Shown: one piece after another, positions 14,964-24,220 of the stretch
How the letters are laid out: each line of letters starts with the position of its first letter
Numbering within the stretch: position 1 is the first letter of the stretch
DNA from: Flavobacterium flabelliforme
Lineage (GTDB): Bacteria; Bacteroidota; Bacteroidia; Flavobacteriales; Flavobacteriaceae
Direction of reading: 5' to 3'
NCBI RefSeq assembly: GCF_017948675.1
Contig: NZ_JAGFBU010000001.1
Span: forward strand, 744,001 to 808,000
DNA: 64,000 nt
Program-made: the position numbers and the translations under genes
Notes under the pieces: generated by a model
What the model was told of the DNA's origin: nothing
Database searches by the model: none
The model's input: only the letters and a program-made list of their open reading frames with translations

Positions 14964-15066
14964 TGGGCATTCCCTGCGTAAAAACTTCGGGTCGGGCTAT
15001 TCGCTGTATCTTTTGTTCCGCTAAAGCTTCACAAAAGGATGCCGCTGCTATCACTTATGCAACCCA
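14964..15066 (-). repeat. Second copy of the dispersed intergenic element
   Basis: Read on the minus strand it has AGCGGCATCCTTTT, a GTGAAGCTTTAGCGGAAC middle and AAAAGATACAGCGAATAGC, matching the outer parts of the element at 12866-12978. It fills most of the gap between the SMR gene and the coiled-coil protein gene; I see no gene in this gap. Confidence 0.8.
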
Positions 15067-15153
15067 CTGTTAATTCCTACAAAAAAATAAATCTTAATGA
15101 CAATTATACTTTTATATTCCTTTATATTTGAGGCTTATAAAAAAATCTAAATT

Positions 15154-15690
15154 ATGAAACTTCTATTAATTACAATAATAGCACTTTTAAGTACTCTTGC
15201 AACAAACGCACAATATTCTAGTGCTCAAAGACAAATGAATGCGGCGGTTCAAATGACAAGACAGCAAAACCTGATGTATATGCAAATACAACAACAGCAA
15301 CTTATATTACAACATAACAGAAATAACACTCAAACAGCAGAAATTAAACTGAGTAAAGAGCAACGAAAAACTAAAAAACTAGAGCAAAAAATAATACAAC
15401 TTACTGAAGAAAAAGCCAATTTAGAAATCACTAAAAACAATCTAAAAACTTCAGACGATAATAAATTAGCCAAAAACATTACTAAAACAGAAGAAAAAAT
15501 AACTAAAGCTAAAACAAAACTAGAAACTTCGGAAACAAAAATAAAAACATATGAAGCTGAGATCGAAAAATTAAGAGTAGATAGAGAAGCTCTCACAAAA
15601 AAACAAGAGGAAGAAAAGGAATTAAAAAAAGAAGAAAAGGAATTAAAAATAAAACAAAAAGAAGCTAAAAAAGAATCCAAAAAAAATTAA
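15154..15690 (+). CDS. Secreted coiled-coil protein
   Basis: The 178-residue protein starts with a signal peptide (1-19, ending TNAQ), then a Gln-rich segment (about 20-58) and a long charged coiled coil rich in Lys and Glu with heptad spacing (about 60-178). The last 30 residues are almost only Lys, Glu and Leu. There is no lipobox and no recognised domain; a periplasmic spacer or scaffold role is possible but unproven. It stands alone, followed by a strong terminator. Antisense frames in this region are by-products of its biased composition. Confidence 0.8.
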   Translation: MKLLLITIIALLSTLATNAQYSSAQRQMNAAVQMTRQQNLMYMQIQQQQLILQHNRNNTQTAEIKLSKEQRKTKKLEQKIIQLTEEKANLEITKNNLKTSDDNKLAKNITKTEEKITKAKTKLETSETKIKTYEAEIEKLRVDREALTKKQEEEKELKKEEKELKIKQKEAKKESKKN

Positions 15691-15712
15691 TATTGATGCC
15701 AATATAATATTG

Positions 15713-15750
15713 ATCCTCGCAAAACCAGCTGTTTTTCGAGGATTTTTTTT
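15713..15750 (+). terminator. Terminator of the coiled-coil protein gene
   Basis: ATCCTCG and CGAGGAT arms, with an inner AAAAC/GTTTT pairing, are followed by eight T residues shortly after the stop at 15690. Confidence 0.9.
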
Positions 15751-15819
15751 GATTGATACTTAATTCTCATTAAACCTTTCTTGTTATTTGATATCTTAAT
15801 GAGAATTAACTCTTGCATT

Positions 15820-18597
15820 ATGTCAAAATCCTACGCAATTTTATTTTTTTTACTTTGTTCTTTATTCTCAAACGCTCAGGAAAAATACACTATCAAAGGG
15901 AAGGTAATCGGTGCAAATGACAAATTCCCATTAGAATCAGCTACGGTTTATTTCACTACTGTAAAAGATTCTACGATGTTAGAATATACCCTTACCGACA
16001 AAAATGGTGATTTTATACTAAGTGTAAAAAAACAAGAAAAGCCTGTTTTTCTAAAAGTAACCTATATGGGTTTTGAAACACATAAAGAACTTGTTCCGGA
16101 AATTAACGGCAACAGAGATTTTAATACTATTGCGCTTCCGGAATCGGCAAATATGCTTTCTGGTGTGACAATTATTACTGAAGAACCTCCGATACGCGTA
16201 AAAAATGATACTATTGAGTTTAAAGCTTCTTTATTCAAAGTTCGCCCGGACTCAAATGTAGAGACTTTACTCAAACATTTACCTGGTTTTGAAGTAGACA
16301 GTGATGGCAAAATTACCGTTAACGGAAAAGAAGTAAATCAAGTATTGGTCAACGGAAAACCATTTTTTGATCGCGATGGAGTGATGGCTTTAAAAAATTT
16401 GCCCGCAGATATCATTAACAAAGTTCAGGTTTCCGACTATAAAACAAAAAAAGAAGAATATACAAAATCAGCTTCAAGCTCAGATAATGCCAGCATTAAT
16501 TTAACAATTGACAAAGAAAAAAACAAAGGCTATTTTGGTAAATTCCTAGGCGGTTATGGTACCGATGATCGATACGAATCTAGTTTTATTGTCAATTTAT
16601 TTGACAATAATAGAAAAATAAGCCTTTTAGGATCTTCAAATAACATTAATGCTCCAGGCTTCTCTATGGATGAGGTTTTTGATAATATGGGAGGAGGCAG
16701 AAACGCTAGAGGAAATACCTCAAAAAATGGAGCAAAAGGAATTACCAAATCAAACTTATTAGGATTAAACTATTCGGATGAATGGATCAACGGTTTACAA
16801 ACCTCGGCTAATTATAATTTTTCGAATACAGAAACCGATAATTTATACAAATCCAAAGCAATTAATTTCTTACCTACAGGAAATTTTACAACGGAATCGG
16901 AATCGAAAACAAAAAATGATAACACGAGTCATAAAGCGGGTGTTGAATTAGAGTATAAAGCAATTCCAGGTATCCAAATATTTGCTGCGCCAAAGTTTTC
17001 TAGTACTAAATCCGATAGTTATTCCGATTCAAGAAGCAATTCTACAGATGAGAATGGGACATTGACCAATGACTCGAAATCGAAATCAAGCACTCAAAAC
17101 GATTCTAATAATTTCCAGAACGCGATTAATTTCAATAAAACATTTGTAAAGAAAGCCAGAAATTTGAGTATCGTATTCAACAATAACAACTCTAAATCAA
17201 ATAGCAACGAATTAACCCAATCGGAGACAACCTATTATGCGACTCAGACAACTGACAATAGAAATCAAAACACCATTTCTGACAGTTCAAGCGATTCCTA
17301 TGCTGCGGAAATAGAATACACAGAACCCGTAACCGATTCATTGCGTTTTAGAATAGGACTCGCGTATAATTTCAGCACTACAGCTAACGAAGTTCGAACC
17401 TATAATTTTAATTCTTTAAATGAATCGTATTCTGACTTGAATGACTTACAATCTAATTATACTTATTCAAAACAAAATAGTATTATTCCAAAAGCTGGAA
17501 TTCGATTTGAAAAAAATAATTTCACAGTCGATATTAATTCGTCCTCTTCTATTGTTCAATATGACAATTATTCTAATTATTTAAACCAAGCAACCGATCT
17601 AAACAAAAAATACATTTTACCCAATGTTAGCGGACAAGTAAGATATAAATTCGATCGCTCAAAAGCACTTACAACGAGATATAATTACTCGGTTTCATTA
17701 CCGTCTTCCAATCAATTACTTCCTGTTGTTAATCTTTCTAATCCGCTGAATACGGTCATTGGTAACCCTGATTTAAAACCAAACGAAAAGCACAGTGCGA
17801 ATATTAATTATAGAAATTTTGATTTCCGTACGCGTTCTGGATATTCTATTTTTGCTAATGCAGACTTTTACAGCAGTGAAATTATATCGTCCTCTGTTTA
17901 CGATGCCAATAGGAAGAGAACAACTACTTACGAAAACATATCCGGAACTTATGTTATTTCTGGAGGAGGAAGTTGGAATAAATCGATCAAACAAGAAGCT
18001 AATTTATTGCGATACGGCATTTCAATGAATGCCAATTTTTCAACTTCAAAAGGCTTTACTGACGGTGTTTTGTTTGACGCAACCTCGACAGGAATAAGTC
18101 CTAGAGTATATGCAAACTACGATTACGGAGAATTTTTCACAGTAGCACCTTCATATAATTTCTCTTATAACGAAACCCAATATGATAATTATCTGACCAA
18201 ATCAAGTTCAAATGTCGTACATCGATTAAACATACAAACTACTAGCTATTGGCCAAACAATTGGACGTGGGGAAATGATTTTGGTTATACGTACAACTCT
18301 AAACTTTCGTCTGAATTTAAAAAGGATTTTTATCTCTGGAACACCAGTTTATCGTATACTTTTTTTGATAAAAATTTCATCGCAAAAGTCAAAGTCTATG
18401 ACTTACTAAATCAAAATCAGAGTAGTACCAGAACAATCTCAGCAACCACAATACGCGATGATGAAAACACAATTTTAAAGCGATATGCTATTTTCTCATT
18501 AACCTACAAAATACAAGATTTTTCAGGAATGAAAAATCCTCCAGGAGGCAAAAATGGTAAAGGTCGAGGAAACAGAGCGGTGCCAATAGACATGTAA
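15820..18597 (+). CDS. TonB-dependent receptor-like outer-membrane beta-barrel protein
   Basis: From the ATG at 15820 the product is 925 residues: signal peptide (1-20, ending SNAQ), a carboxypeptidase-like regulatory domain (about 22-105, with ESATVYF and LKVTYMGFET), a plug-like region containing LLKHLPGFEVDSDGKITVNG and VLVNGKPFF, and a large barrel rich in Ser, Asn and Tyr. The tail is Gly/Lys rich (PPGGKNGKGRGN). Members of this group are annotated as outer-membrane beta-barrel proteins; the substrate is unknown and there is no SusD-like partner next to it. Longer starts at 15781 or 15799 would put residues before the signal peptide and are less likely. Confidence 0.88.
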   Translation: MSKSYAILFFLLCSLFSNAQEKYTIKGKVIGANDKFPLESATVYFTTVKDSTMLEYTLTDKNGDFILSVKKQEKPVFLKVTYMGFETHKELVPEINGNRDFNTIALPESANMLSGVTIITEEPPIRVKNDTIEFKASLFKVRPDSNVETLLKHLPGFEVDSDGKITVNGKEVNQVLVNGKPFFDRDGVMALKNLPADIINKVQVSDYKTKKEEYTKSASSSDNASINLTIDKEKNKGYFGKFLGGYGTDDRYESSFIVNLFDNNRKISLLGSSNNINAPGFSMDEVFDNMGGGRNARGNTSKNGAKGITKSNLLGLNYSDEWINGLQTSANYNFSNTETDNLYKSKAINFLPTGNFTTESESKTKNDNTSHKAGVELEYKAIPGIQIFAAPKFSSTKSDSYSDSRSNSTDENGTLTNDSKSKSSTQNDSNNFQNAINFNKTFVKKARNLSIVFNNNNSKSNSNELTQSETTYYATQTTDNRNQNTISDSSSDSYAAEIEYTEPVTDSLRFRIGLAYNFSTTANEVRTYNFNSLNESYSDLNDLQSNYTYSKQNSIIPKAGIRFEKNNFTVDINSSSSIVQYDNYSNYLNQATDLNKKYILPNVSGQVRYKFDRSKALTTRYNYSVSLPSSNQLLPVVNLSNPLNTVIGNPDLKPNEKHSANINYRNFDFRTRSGYSIFANADFYSSEIISSSVYDANRKRTTTYENISGTYVISGGGSWNKSIKQEANLLRYGISMNANFSTSKGFTDGVLFDATSTGISPRVYANYDYGEFFTVAPSYNFSYNETQYDNYLTKSSSNVVHRLNIQTTSYWPNNWTWGNDFGYTYNSKLSSEFKKDFYLWNTSLSYTFFDKNFIAKVKVYDLLNQNQSSTRTISATTIRDDENTILKRYAIFSLTYKIQDFSGMKNPPGGKNGKGRGNRAVPIDM

Positions 18598-18625
18598 TAA
18601 TTATTAATTCAGATAATTGCAAAAA

Positions 18626-18668
18626 CAAAGCCCTTGATTTTTCATCTCAAGGGCTTTGCTTATTTTTA
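18626..18668 (+). terminator. Terminator after the outer-membrane barrel gene
   Basis: CAAAGCCCTTGA and TCAAGGGCTTTG form a perfect 12-bp stem with a 9-base loop, followed by CTTATTTTTA. It lies between convergent genes and may serve tadA as well. Confidence 0.85.
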
Positions 18669-18685
18669 CTACTATGGGAATGTTT

Positions 18686-19129
18686 TTATTTTCTTTTTTG
18701 AGCAAAAAAGCGTTTCATTAAATCAGCTGCTTCATCAGCTAAAATTCCAGAAACAATAGTAGTTTTAGGATGCAGCTTTGTTCCCATTTTTACAAAACCA
18801 CGATTTTCATCGCTAGCGCCATACACAATTTTAGAAATCTGGCTCCAGTACAAAGCACCGGCACACATTTGACAGGGTTCAAGCGTAACATAAAGTGTAC
18901 ATCCTATTAAATATTTTCCACCCAAGAAATTAGCCGCCGCAGTAATAGATTGCATTTCAGCATGAGCAGTTACATCATTTAGTAACTCAGTCAAATTATG
19001 ACTTCGAGCGATAATTTTATTATCAATTACTATAATAGCGCCTACAGGAATTTCGTCTTTATCAAAAGCCATTTCTGCTTCCTGTAAAGCTTTTTTCATG
19101 AAATATTCGTCGGTAAAAGGATTTATCAT
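18686..19129 (-). CDS. tadA: tRNA-specific adenosine-34 deaminase
   Basis: The 147-residue protein is a cytidine-deaminase-fold enzyme with zinc ligands H56 (HAEMQ, catalytic E58) and C86, C89 (PCQMC). The DENRGFVKMG segment and the length match TadA, which converts A34 to inosine in tRNA-Arg(ACG). Other nucleoside deaminases share the motif, so the substrate is inferred from overall family resemblance. It ends near a shared terminator and lies beside, but not within, the toxin-antitoxin pair. Confidence 0.93.
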   Translation of the reverse strand: MINPFTDEYFMKKALQEAEMAFDKDEIPVGAIIVIDNKIIARSHNLTELLNDVTAHAEMQSITAAANFLGGKYLIGCTLYVTLEPCQMCAGALYWSQISKIVYGASDENRGFVKMGTKLHPKTTIVSGILADEAADLMKRFFAQKRK

Positions 19130-19171
19130 AGTGTTTAATTCGTAGTACGATATAAGCGATAGCTTTCTAAA

Positions 19172-19465
19172 CTATATATTGTAGTTTTTAGGATTTTGTG
19201 ACGTAGAAAAAACATCTAAAATATAAATTCTATGTTCTTCAATTCGGTACACTATTTTGAAATTCCATTTCGGAAAAAAGCGAATTGCTTGTGAATTAAA
19301 CAATGGTTCTATTGGATTTTTTTCAGGGAATAAATTTAGCTTATCACCTAAATCAAATAAGGTTTCTACAACTAAATCCGCGTTTTGCGGGCTTTTAGTG
19401 TAGATATAGTTATAACTACTTCGAATAGATTCTATTGCATTTGGAGACCAAATAACCGGCTTCAC
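19172..19465 (-). CDS. RelE/ParE-family toxin
   Basis: The 97-residue protein follows the RelE/ParE fold: an N-terminal strand and helices (WSPNAIESIRSSYNYI, PQNADLVVETLFDLGDKLNLFP), then strands with the conserved FFPKWNFKIVYRIEEHRIYILDVF pattern. RelE members cleave mRNA on the ribosome, ParE members poison gyrase; this one looks closer to ParE in its helical N-terminus, but this is not certain. It overlaps the upstream antitoxin gene by four bases, the usual toxin-second order. The frame is intact, unlike the RelE remnant at 55.2 kb. Confidence 0.9.
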   Translation of the reverse strand: MKPVIWSPNAIESIRSSYNYIYTKSPQNADLVVETLFDLGDKLNLFPEKNPIEPLFNSQAIRFFPKWNFKIVYRIEEHRIYILDVFSTSQNPKNYNI

Positions 19466-19701
19466 TTTTTAATGATTTTTTTTCGAGCTTCCTCAGATGA
19501 ATACCCTGCTTCTCCTGCATCCGAAAGCTTCATAATTTCACTTAAGTGACTTTTATATTGATTTATAGTTAACGACTCTCCACTTGTAGAATAAGCATAA
19601 ATATCATTATTTAGTAAATCTTCTATTTTATTTAATAACTGTACATTTTCAATATCTAATATTCTGTGCACAATATTTCTGCGTTGGATTTCTACATTCA
19701 T
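19462..19701 (-). CDS. Antitoxin partner of the RelE/ParE toxin
   Basis: The 79-residue protein precedes and overlaps the toxin gene. It has a predicted helical N-terminal half with IVHRILDIENVQLLNKIEDLL and a C-terminal charged segment (GYSSEEARKKIIKK) likely to wrap the toxin. Similar small proteins are found before ParE-type toxins in Bacteroidota. A 7-bp inverted repeat overlaps its promoter and probably is the autoregulatory operator, although a DNA-binding motif is not obvious in the protein. Confidence 0.85.
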   Translation of the reverse strand: MNVEIQRRNIVHRILDIENVQLLNKIEDLLNNDIYAYSTSGESLTINQYKSHLSEIMKLSDAGEAGYSSEEARKKIIKK

Positions 19702-19718
19702 AGTAACTGAATTTATTT

Positions 19719-19752
19719 CAAAGTTATAAAAAAAATCCGTTAATAAACGGAT
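19719..19752 (-). promoter_or_regulatory. Toxin-antitoxin promoter with overlapping operator candidate
   Basis: The minus strand reads TAACTTTG (19726-19719), a full -7 element 17 bases before the antitoxin start. Inverted arms ATCCGTT (19735-19741) and AACGGAT (19746-19752) cover the -33 region, where a repressor would block RNA polymerase. Followed by T residues, the same stem could also look like a terminator. Confidence 0.55.
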
Positions 19753-19844
19753 AGAAAAATCGAATGCGGTTGCAAATACAGAATGTAAATTTACAATTTG
19801 CGGAATTTATTATTTAAAACCGTAAATTCGCTTTTTATATTCTA

Positions 19845-21626
19845 ATGAAAAACAACTTACTCCAAAACATAAATTCTCCATCCGATTTGCGCTTAATCGA
19901 TGAGGCTCAGCTTCCTGAAGTTGCGCGAGAACTACGTAATTTTATCATCGATATCATAGCGGTAAAAGAAGGTCATCTAGGCGCCAGTTTAGGTGTAGTA
20001 GAACTTACTATCGCCTTGCATTATGTTTTTGACACGCCAAATGATTTATTAGTTTGGGATGTGGGTCACCAAGCATACGGACACAAAATACTTACTGGTC
20101 GAAGAGATGATTTTCACACTAACAGACAATTAGGCGGGATTTCCGGTTTCCCAAAAAGAGACGAAAGTATTTACGATACTTTTGGCGTAGGCCACTCTTC
20201 TACTTCTATTTCTGCCGCTTTAGGAATGGCAATCGCTTCTAATTTGAAAGGAGATTTCGAGAAACAACATATTGCAGTAATTGGTGATGCATCAATTGCG
20301 TCCGGAATGGCTTTTGAAGGATTGAATCATGCCGGAGTTACAGATGCTAATTTATTAGTGATTTTAAATGATAATGCTATTGGAATTGATCCCAGTGTGG
20401 GTGCCCTAAAAAAATATCTCACTGCCGTAAAAGAAGGAAAAAATCCGAGACAGAATAACATGATCAAATCCTTGAATTTTGATTATTCAGGTCCCATTGA
20501 CGGCCATGATATTTTTGCCGTAATCAAGGAATTAAAACGTTTACAAAAAATAAAAGGTCCTAAATTCCTTCACGTTATTACCACAAAAGGAAAAGGACTA
20601 AAACAAGCAGAAGAAGATCAGGTAAAATACCATGCGCCAGGCAAATTTGATGCTTCAACTGGTGAAATATACATAAAAGCAGAGGAAAATCTTCCTCCAA
20701 AATACCAAGATGTTTTTGGATTGACCGTATTAGATTTAGCCCGAAAGAACGAAAAAATAATTGGAATTACTCCAGCAATGCCATCGGGAAGTTCCTTAAA
20801 TTTTATGATGAAGGAATTTCCAAAACGCGCTTTTGATGTAGGAATTGCAGAACAACACGCTGTCACGCTTGCCGCCGGAATGGCTACACAAGGAATGATT
20901 GTGTACTGCAACATTTATTCTACATTTTTACAAAGAGCGTATGATCAAGTCATTCATGATGTCGCTTTACAAAACTTACCCGTTATTTTTTGTTTAGACA
21001 GAGCGGGTTTAGTGGGTGAAGATGGCGCTACGCATCATGGCGTTTTTGACATCGCTTATTTGCGTTGCATTCCAAACATGATTGTTTACGCTCCAAGAAA
21101 TGAAATTGAATTGCAAAATATATTATACACTGCCCAATTAGGATTAAAACATCCTATTGCTATTCGATATCCGCGCGGTCGTGGCGTAATTCCGGATTGG
21201 CAAAAAAATTATCAAGGAAATTACCAAGCAATAGAAATTGGTAAAAGTGACTGTCTAAAGCAAGGTTCTAAAATTGCTATTTTATCTAACGGAACTATTG
21301 CCAACAACGTTACTTTGGCTATTGCCAAAACAAAAAATCCAGAACAGCTAGCGCATTATGATTTTCCCTTTGTAAAACCACTCGATGAAAATCAATTGCA
21401 TTCTATCTTTAAAAAATTCAAAACGATCATCACAATTGAAGATGGGACAGTTATTGGAGGTTTTGGTAGTGCAATTCTTGAATTTGCCTCAACAAACCAT
21501 TATTCATCACAAATTACCACTCTTGGCATTCCAGATGAATTTATTCAGCATGGAAATGTAGCCGAATTGCAACAATATTGTAAAATAGACGTTAAAAGTC
21601 TCGAAATACTTTTTTCAAACTTTTAA
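19845..21626 (+). CDS. dxs: 1-deoxy-D-xylulose-5-phosphate synthase
   Basis: The 593-residue protein has the transketolase-type layout of Dxs. VWDVGHQAYGHKILTGR and GVGHSSTSISAALG hold active-site histidines; VIGDASIASGMAFEG with LVILNDN is the thiamine pyrophosphate motif (GD-A in place of GDG); FDVGIAEQHAVTLAAGMA carries the catalytic Glu; RAGLVGEDGATHHGVFDIAYLR follows. It condenses pyruvate and glyceraldehyde-3-phosphate in the first step of the MEP isoprenoid pathway and itself needs TPP. It is slightly shorter than the enterobacterial enzyme. The DUF3078 gene follows after 38 bases and is probably cotranscribed. Confidence 0.98.
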   Translation: MKNNLLQNINSPSDLRLIDEAQLPEVARELRNFIIDIIAVKEGHLGASLGVVELTIALHYVFDTPNDLLVWDVGHQAYGHKILTGRRDDFHTNRQLGGISGFPKRDESIYDTFGVGHSSTSISAALGMAIASNLKGDFEKQHIAVIGDASIASGMAFEGLNHAGVTDANLLVILNDNAIGIDPSVGALKKYLTAVKEGKNPRQNNMIKSLNFDYSGPIDGHDIFAVIKELKRLQKIKGPKFLHVITTKGKGLKQAEEDQVKYHAPGKFDASTGEIYIKAEENLPPKYQDVFGLTVLDLARKNEKIIGITPAMPSGSSLNFMMKEFPKRAFDVGIAEQHAVTLAAGMATQGMIVYCNIYSTFLQRAYDQVIHDVALQNLPVIFCLDRAGLVGEDGATHHGVFDIAYLRCIPNMIVYAPRNEIELQNILYTAQLGLKHPIAIRYPRGRGVIPDWQKNYQGNYQAIEIGKSDCLKQGSKIAILSNGTIANNVTLAIAKTKNPEQLAHYDFPFVKPLDENQLHSIFKKFKTIITIEDGTVIGGFGSAILEFASTNHYSSQITTLGIPDEFIQHGNVAELQQYCKIDVKSLEILFSNF

Positions 21627-21664
21627 AATATTTATTTTGCGCCGTTAAATACAATCACTCCCAA

Positions 21665-22699
21665 ATGAAGTTATTAACCTACACTTTACTCTTTTTTATC
21701 TGCACTTTTTCTATAAAATGTTTTTCTCAGGACTCTACAAAAGTATATTTATTTGGTACCTTACGACCTGCTACAAAAAAATTGATTGTAGCTAAACCTT
21801 CTATAAAGTATTTTAAAATTAGAACAAAAACACATTATATTCCTTTGACGTATTGGAACAAAAAAAACACATTGGGTTTTGACATTTCCGAAGTAGCTTT
21901 TTTTAATTGGAATGCAGGAGGAACAAGTTCGATTTCAGGTTTATTAAAAGGGAATTTTATAAGAAACTACAGAAGAAGCAATTACAACTGGTCTAACGAG
22001 TTAATTTTTAGATACGGTGTAAACAAGCAAGACGGACAAGGTCTTAAGAAAACAGACGATGCCATGAAATTAAACTCTACTTTTGGATATCGAAAAGACA
22101 CGCTCTCCAATTGGTTTCATTCTGCTAAATTTAATTTTAACACGCAATTTACCAACGGTTATGCTTATCCTAATACCGATAGAGCCATATCGAAACCATT
22201 TGCTCCAGCGTATATTTTTATGGGAATTGGTGCTGAAAACATTAATGTAGAAAAAAATAGAACTTTTTATATTTCGCCATTTACCTTCAAAACTACTTTG
22301 GTTTTAGACCAATCTTTGGCCAATCAAGGTGCATTTGGGGTTGATAAAGCTACTTATGATCAAGACAAAAATCTTATAAGTGAAGGAAAAAAATCGAAAA
22401 TGGAACTTGGTTTTCTAATCACTGGAAAATACCGAAAAGAAGTTTTTAAAAATATAATATTAGAGAATCGAGTGAGTTTGTATTCGGATTATATTAATCG
22501 TTTTGGAAATGTAGATATCGATTATGATTTGCAAATAGAGCTTGTCGTAAATCAATATGTAAAAGCCAACATAGGCGCTCACGTAATTTATGATGATGAT
22601 ATTAAATCTAAAAAAGAAGTAGCAGGAATTCAAATCACTCAAGGCCCAAGAACCCAAATAAGGCAAGCCATAGGTGTTGGTTTAGAATATGTTTTTTAA
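21665..22699 (+). CDS. DUF3078 outer-membrane-type protein
   Basis: The 344-residue protein has a signal peptide (1-21, ending CFSQ) and matches DUF3078 proteins through FFNWNAGGTSSISGLLKGNF, an RYGVNKQDG strand and many amphipathic beta-strands ending in AIGVGLEYVF. These features indicate a small outer-membrane beta-barrel. The function of the family is unknown. It follows dxs by 38 bases on the same strand and precedes a strong terminator, so it is likely the second gene of a dxs operon; the pairing does not reveal its role. Confidence 0.88.
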   Translation: MKLLTYTLLFFICTFSIKCFSQDSTKVYLFGTLRPATKKLIVAKPSIKYFKIRTKTHYIPLTYWNKKNTLGFDISEVAFFNWNAGGTSSISGLLKGNFIRNYRRSNYNWSNELIFRYGVNKQDGQGLKKTDDAMKLNSTFGYRKDTLSNWFHSAKFNFNTQFTNGYAYPNTDRAISKPFAPAYIFMGIGAENINVEKNRTFYISPFTFKTTLVLDQSLANQGAFGVDKATYDQDKNLISEGKKSKMELGFLITGKYRKEVFKNIILENRVSLYSDYINRFGNVDIDYDLQIELVVNQYVKANIGAHVIYDDDIKSKKEVAGIQITQGPRTQIRQAIGVGLEYVF

Positions 22700-22700
22700 T

Positions 22701-22732
22701 AAAAAAGTCCTGATTTTCATCAGGACTTTTTT
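22701..22732 (+). terminator. Bidirectional terminator between DUF3078 and dgt
   Basis: AAAAAAGTCCTGA and TCAGGACTTTTTT form a perfect hairpin directly after the DUF3078 stop and before the dgt stop on the other strand; both strands carry a T run. Confidence 0.92.
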
Positions 22733-22755
22733 ATATCGTTACAGTAAAGTATTTA

Positions 22756-24099
22756 TTAGTTTTTTACAGCGGTTATTGTTTTGTAAAACAAAAGTGCATT
22801 TCCATCTGTAAGCATCGAAATAAAATGACAAATGTGTAACAATCTTTCGTAAACATTCTCTTTCTCTAAATGGTGTTTCTCAGGCAATAATTTTAAAATT
22901 AAGGAATCGTAGTTAGATTCCGTTTCATTAAATCTATTATTATAAGCCGTTATAAATTTATCTAAAAGAGTTTGAATAATTTGATATCCTACAATTTCTT
23001 TCTCTATTACTTCTCTACTCTGATAAATATTATTAACGCTAATCTTAATAATATCATCCATCTGCACTTTGTATTTACTTTTATCCATCAACGAATAAGG
23101 GAACTTACCATTTAGGATTGCTTCCTCATTAGCTACAAAAACACTCACTGCATCATTAATTAAACTGCCAATTGCCAAAGCACGCAAATAACTAATGCGA
23201 TCCTCTTTCGTGGTTAGTGTTTTATATTTTGATGTGTCGATACTGTCCTTTACTAATTTAATTAGATATTCTAACGCAAAATCTTCAGATACCAATCCTA
23301 AGTTTATTCCGTCTTCAAAATCTATGATGGTGTAACAAATATCATCTGCTGCTTCTACCAAATAAGCTAAAGGATGTCTTTCGTAACCAATATCATCTCC
23401 TGATTTATTGGGAATCATACCCATGTCGGCGGCTACTTCCTGAAAAAAGTTTTTATCGGTCTGAAAGAAACCATATTTTTTATCTGCAATATTCTTCGTT
23501 GGCTTTTTAGGCAAGCTTTCTTTTGGGTATTTCATAAAAGCCCCTAAAGTAGCGTATGAAATTCGCAATCCGCCTTCAATTCCGGGACGACTGGCTGTTA
23601 AAACGGAGAAACCATTTGCATTCCCTTCAAAATCTATTAAATCTTGCCATTCTTTATCAGAAACTTGGTCCTTGTATTTTTGACCGTTCCCAATTGAGAA
23701 ATATTCACCTATTGCTTTTTCACCAGAATGCCCAAAAGGTGGATTTCCAATATCATGTGCCAAAGAAGCTGCTGCTACAATAGCTCCAAAGTCATTCATG
23801 TGAAAACCATGTACTTCTTTAAGATGCGGATATTTTTCAATAATTTTTTTACCAACTAGCCTTCCTAAGGAACGTCCCACAACTGAAACTTCTAAACTGT
23901 GCGTCAAACGCGTGTGTACAAAGTCAGTTTTAGAAAGTGGAATGACTTGTGTCTTGTCCTGCAAACTTCTAAAAGCTGCCGAAAAAACGATTCGATCATA
24001 ATCTACTTCAAAACCCAAACGTGTGTCATCTTGTTCTACACGTAATCTTTTGCCTTTGTCGCCTTGTCTTCTTAGTGATAAAAGTTGTTCCCAGTTCAT
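22756..24099 (-). CDS. dgt: dGTP triphosphohydrolase (dGTPase)
   Basis: From the ATG at 24099 the product is 447 residues. The HD-domain metal ligands are visible in HTRLTHSLEVS and SLAHDIGNPPFGHSGE, with a further ADDICYTIIDFEDG block, all typical of dGTPases. The opening MNWEQLLSLRRQGDKGKRL is the usual family start; a longer frame from 24180 adds 27 hydrophobic residues unlike the family. The enzyme hydrolyses dGTP to deoxyguanosine and triphosphate and helps balance dNTP pools or resist phage. It has its own convergent terminator and appears monocistronic. Confidence 0.95.
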   Translation of the reverse strand: MNWEQLLSLRRQGDKGKRLRVEQDDTRLGFEVDYDRIVFSAAFRSLQDKTQVIPLSKTDFVHTRLTHSLEVSVVGRSLGRLVGKKIIEKYPHLKEVHGFHMNDFGAIVAAASLAHDIGNPPFGHSGEKAIGEYFSIGNGQKYKDQVSDKEWQDLIDFEGNANGFSVLTASRPGIEGGLRISYATLGAFMKYPKESLPKKPTKNIADKKYGFFQTDKNFFQEVAADMGMIPNKSGDDIGYERHPLAYLVEAADDICYTIIDFEDGINLGLVSEDFALEYLIKLVKDSIDTSKYKTLTTKEDRISYLRALAIGSLINDAVSVFVANEEAILNGKFPYSLMDKSKYKVQMDDIIKISVNNIYQSREVIEKEIVGYQIIQTLLDKFITAYNNRFNETESNYDSLILKLLPEKHHLEKENVYERLLHICHFISMLTDGNALLFYKTITAVKN

Positions 24100-24164
24100 T
24101 TTTGATGGATATATTATGCTGAATTTATAAGGAGCGAATATAAAGAAAAAGTAAGCAGCGGAAA

Positions 24165-24191
24165 TAAAAAAAGCTGCCAAAAATGACAGCT
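24165..24191 (-). terminator. Terminator of the RDD gene
   Basis: On the minus strand AGCTGTC and GGCAGCT pair (one mismatch) around a T-rich loop and are followed by seven T residues, about 30 bases after the RDD stop. Confidence 0.8.
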
Positions 24192-24220
24192 ATAGCGCTT
24201 AAAATTATATATTATTTTTC

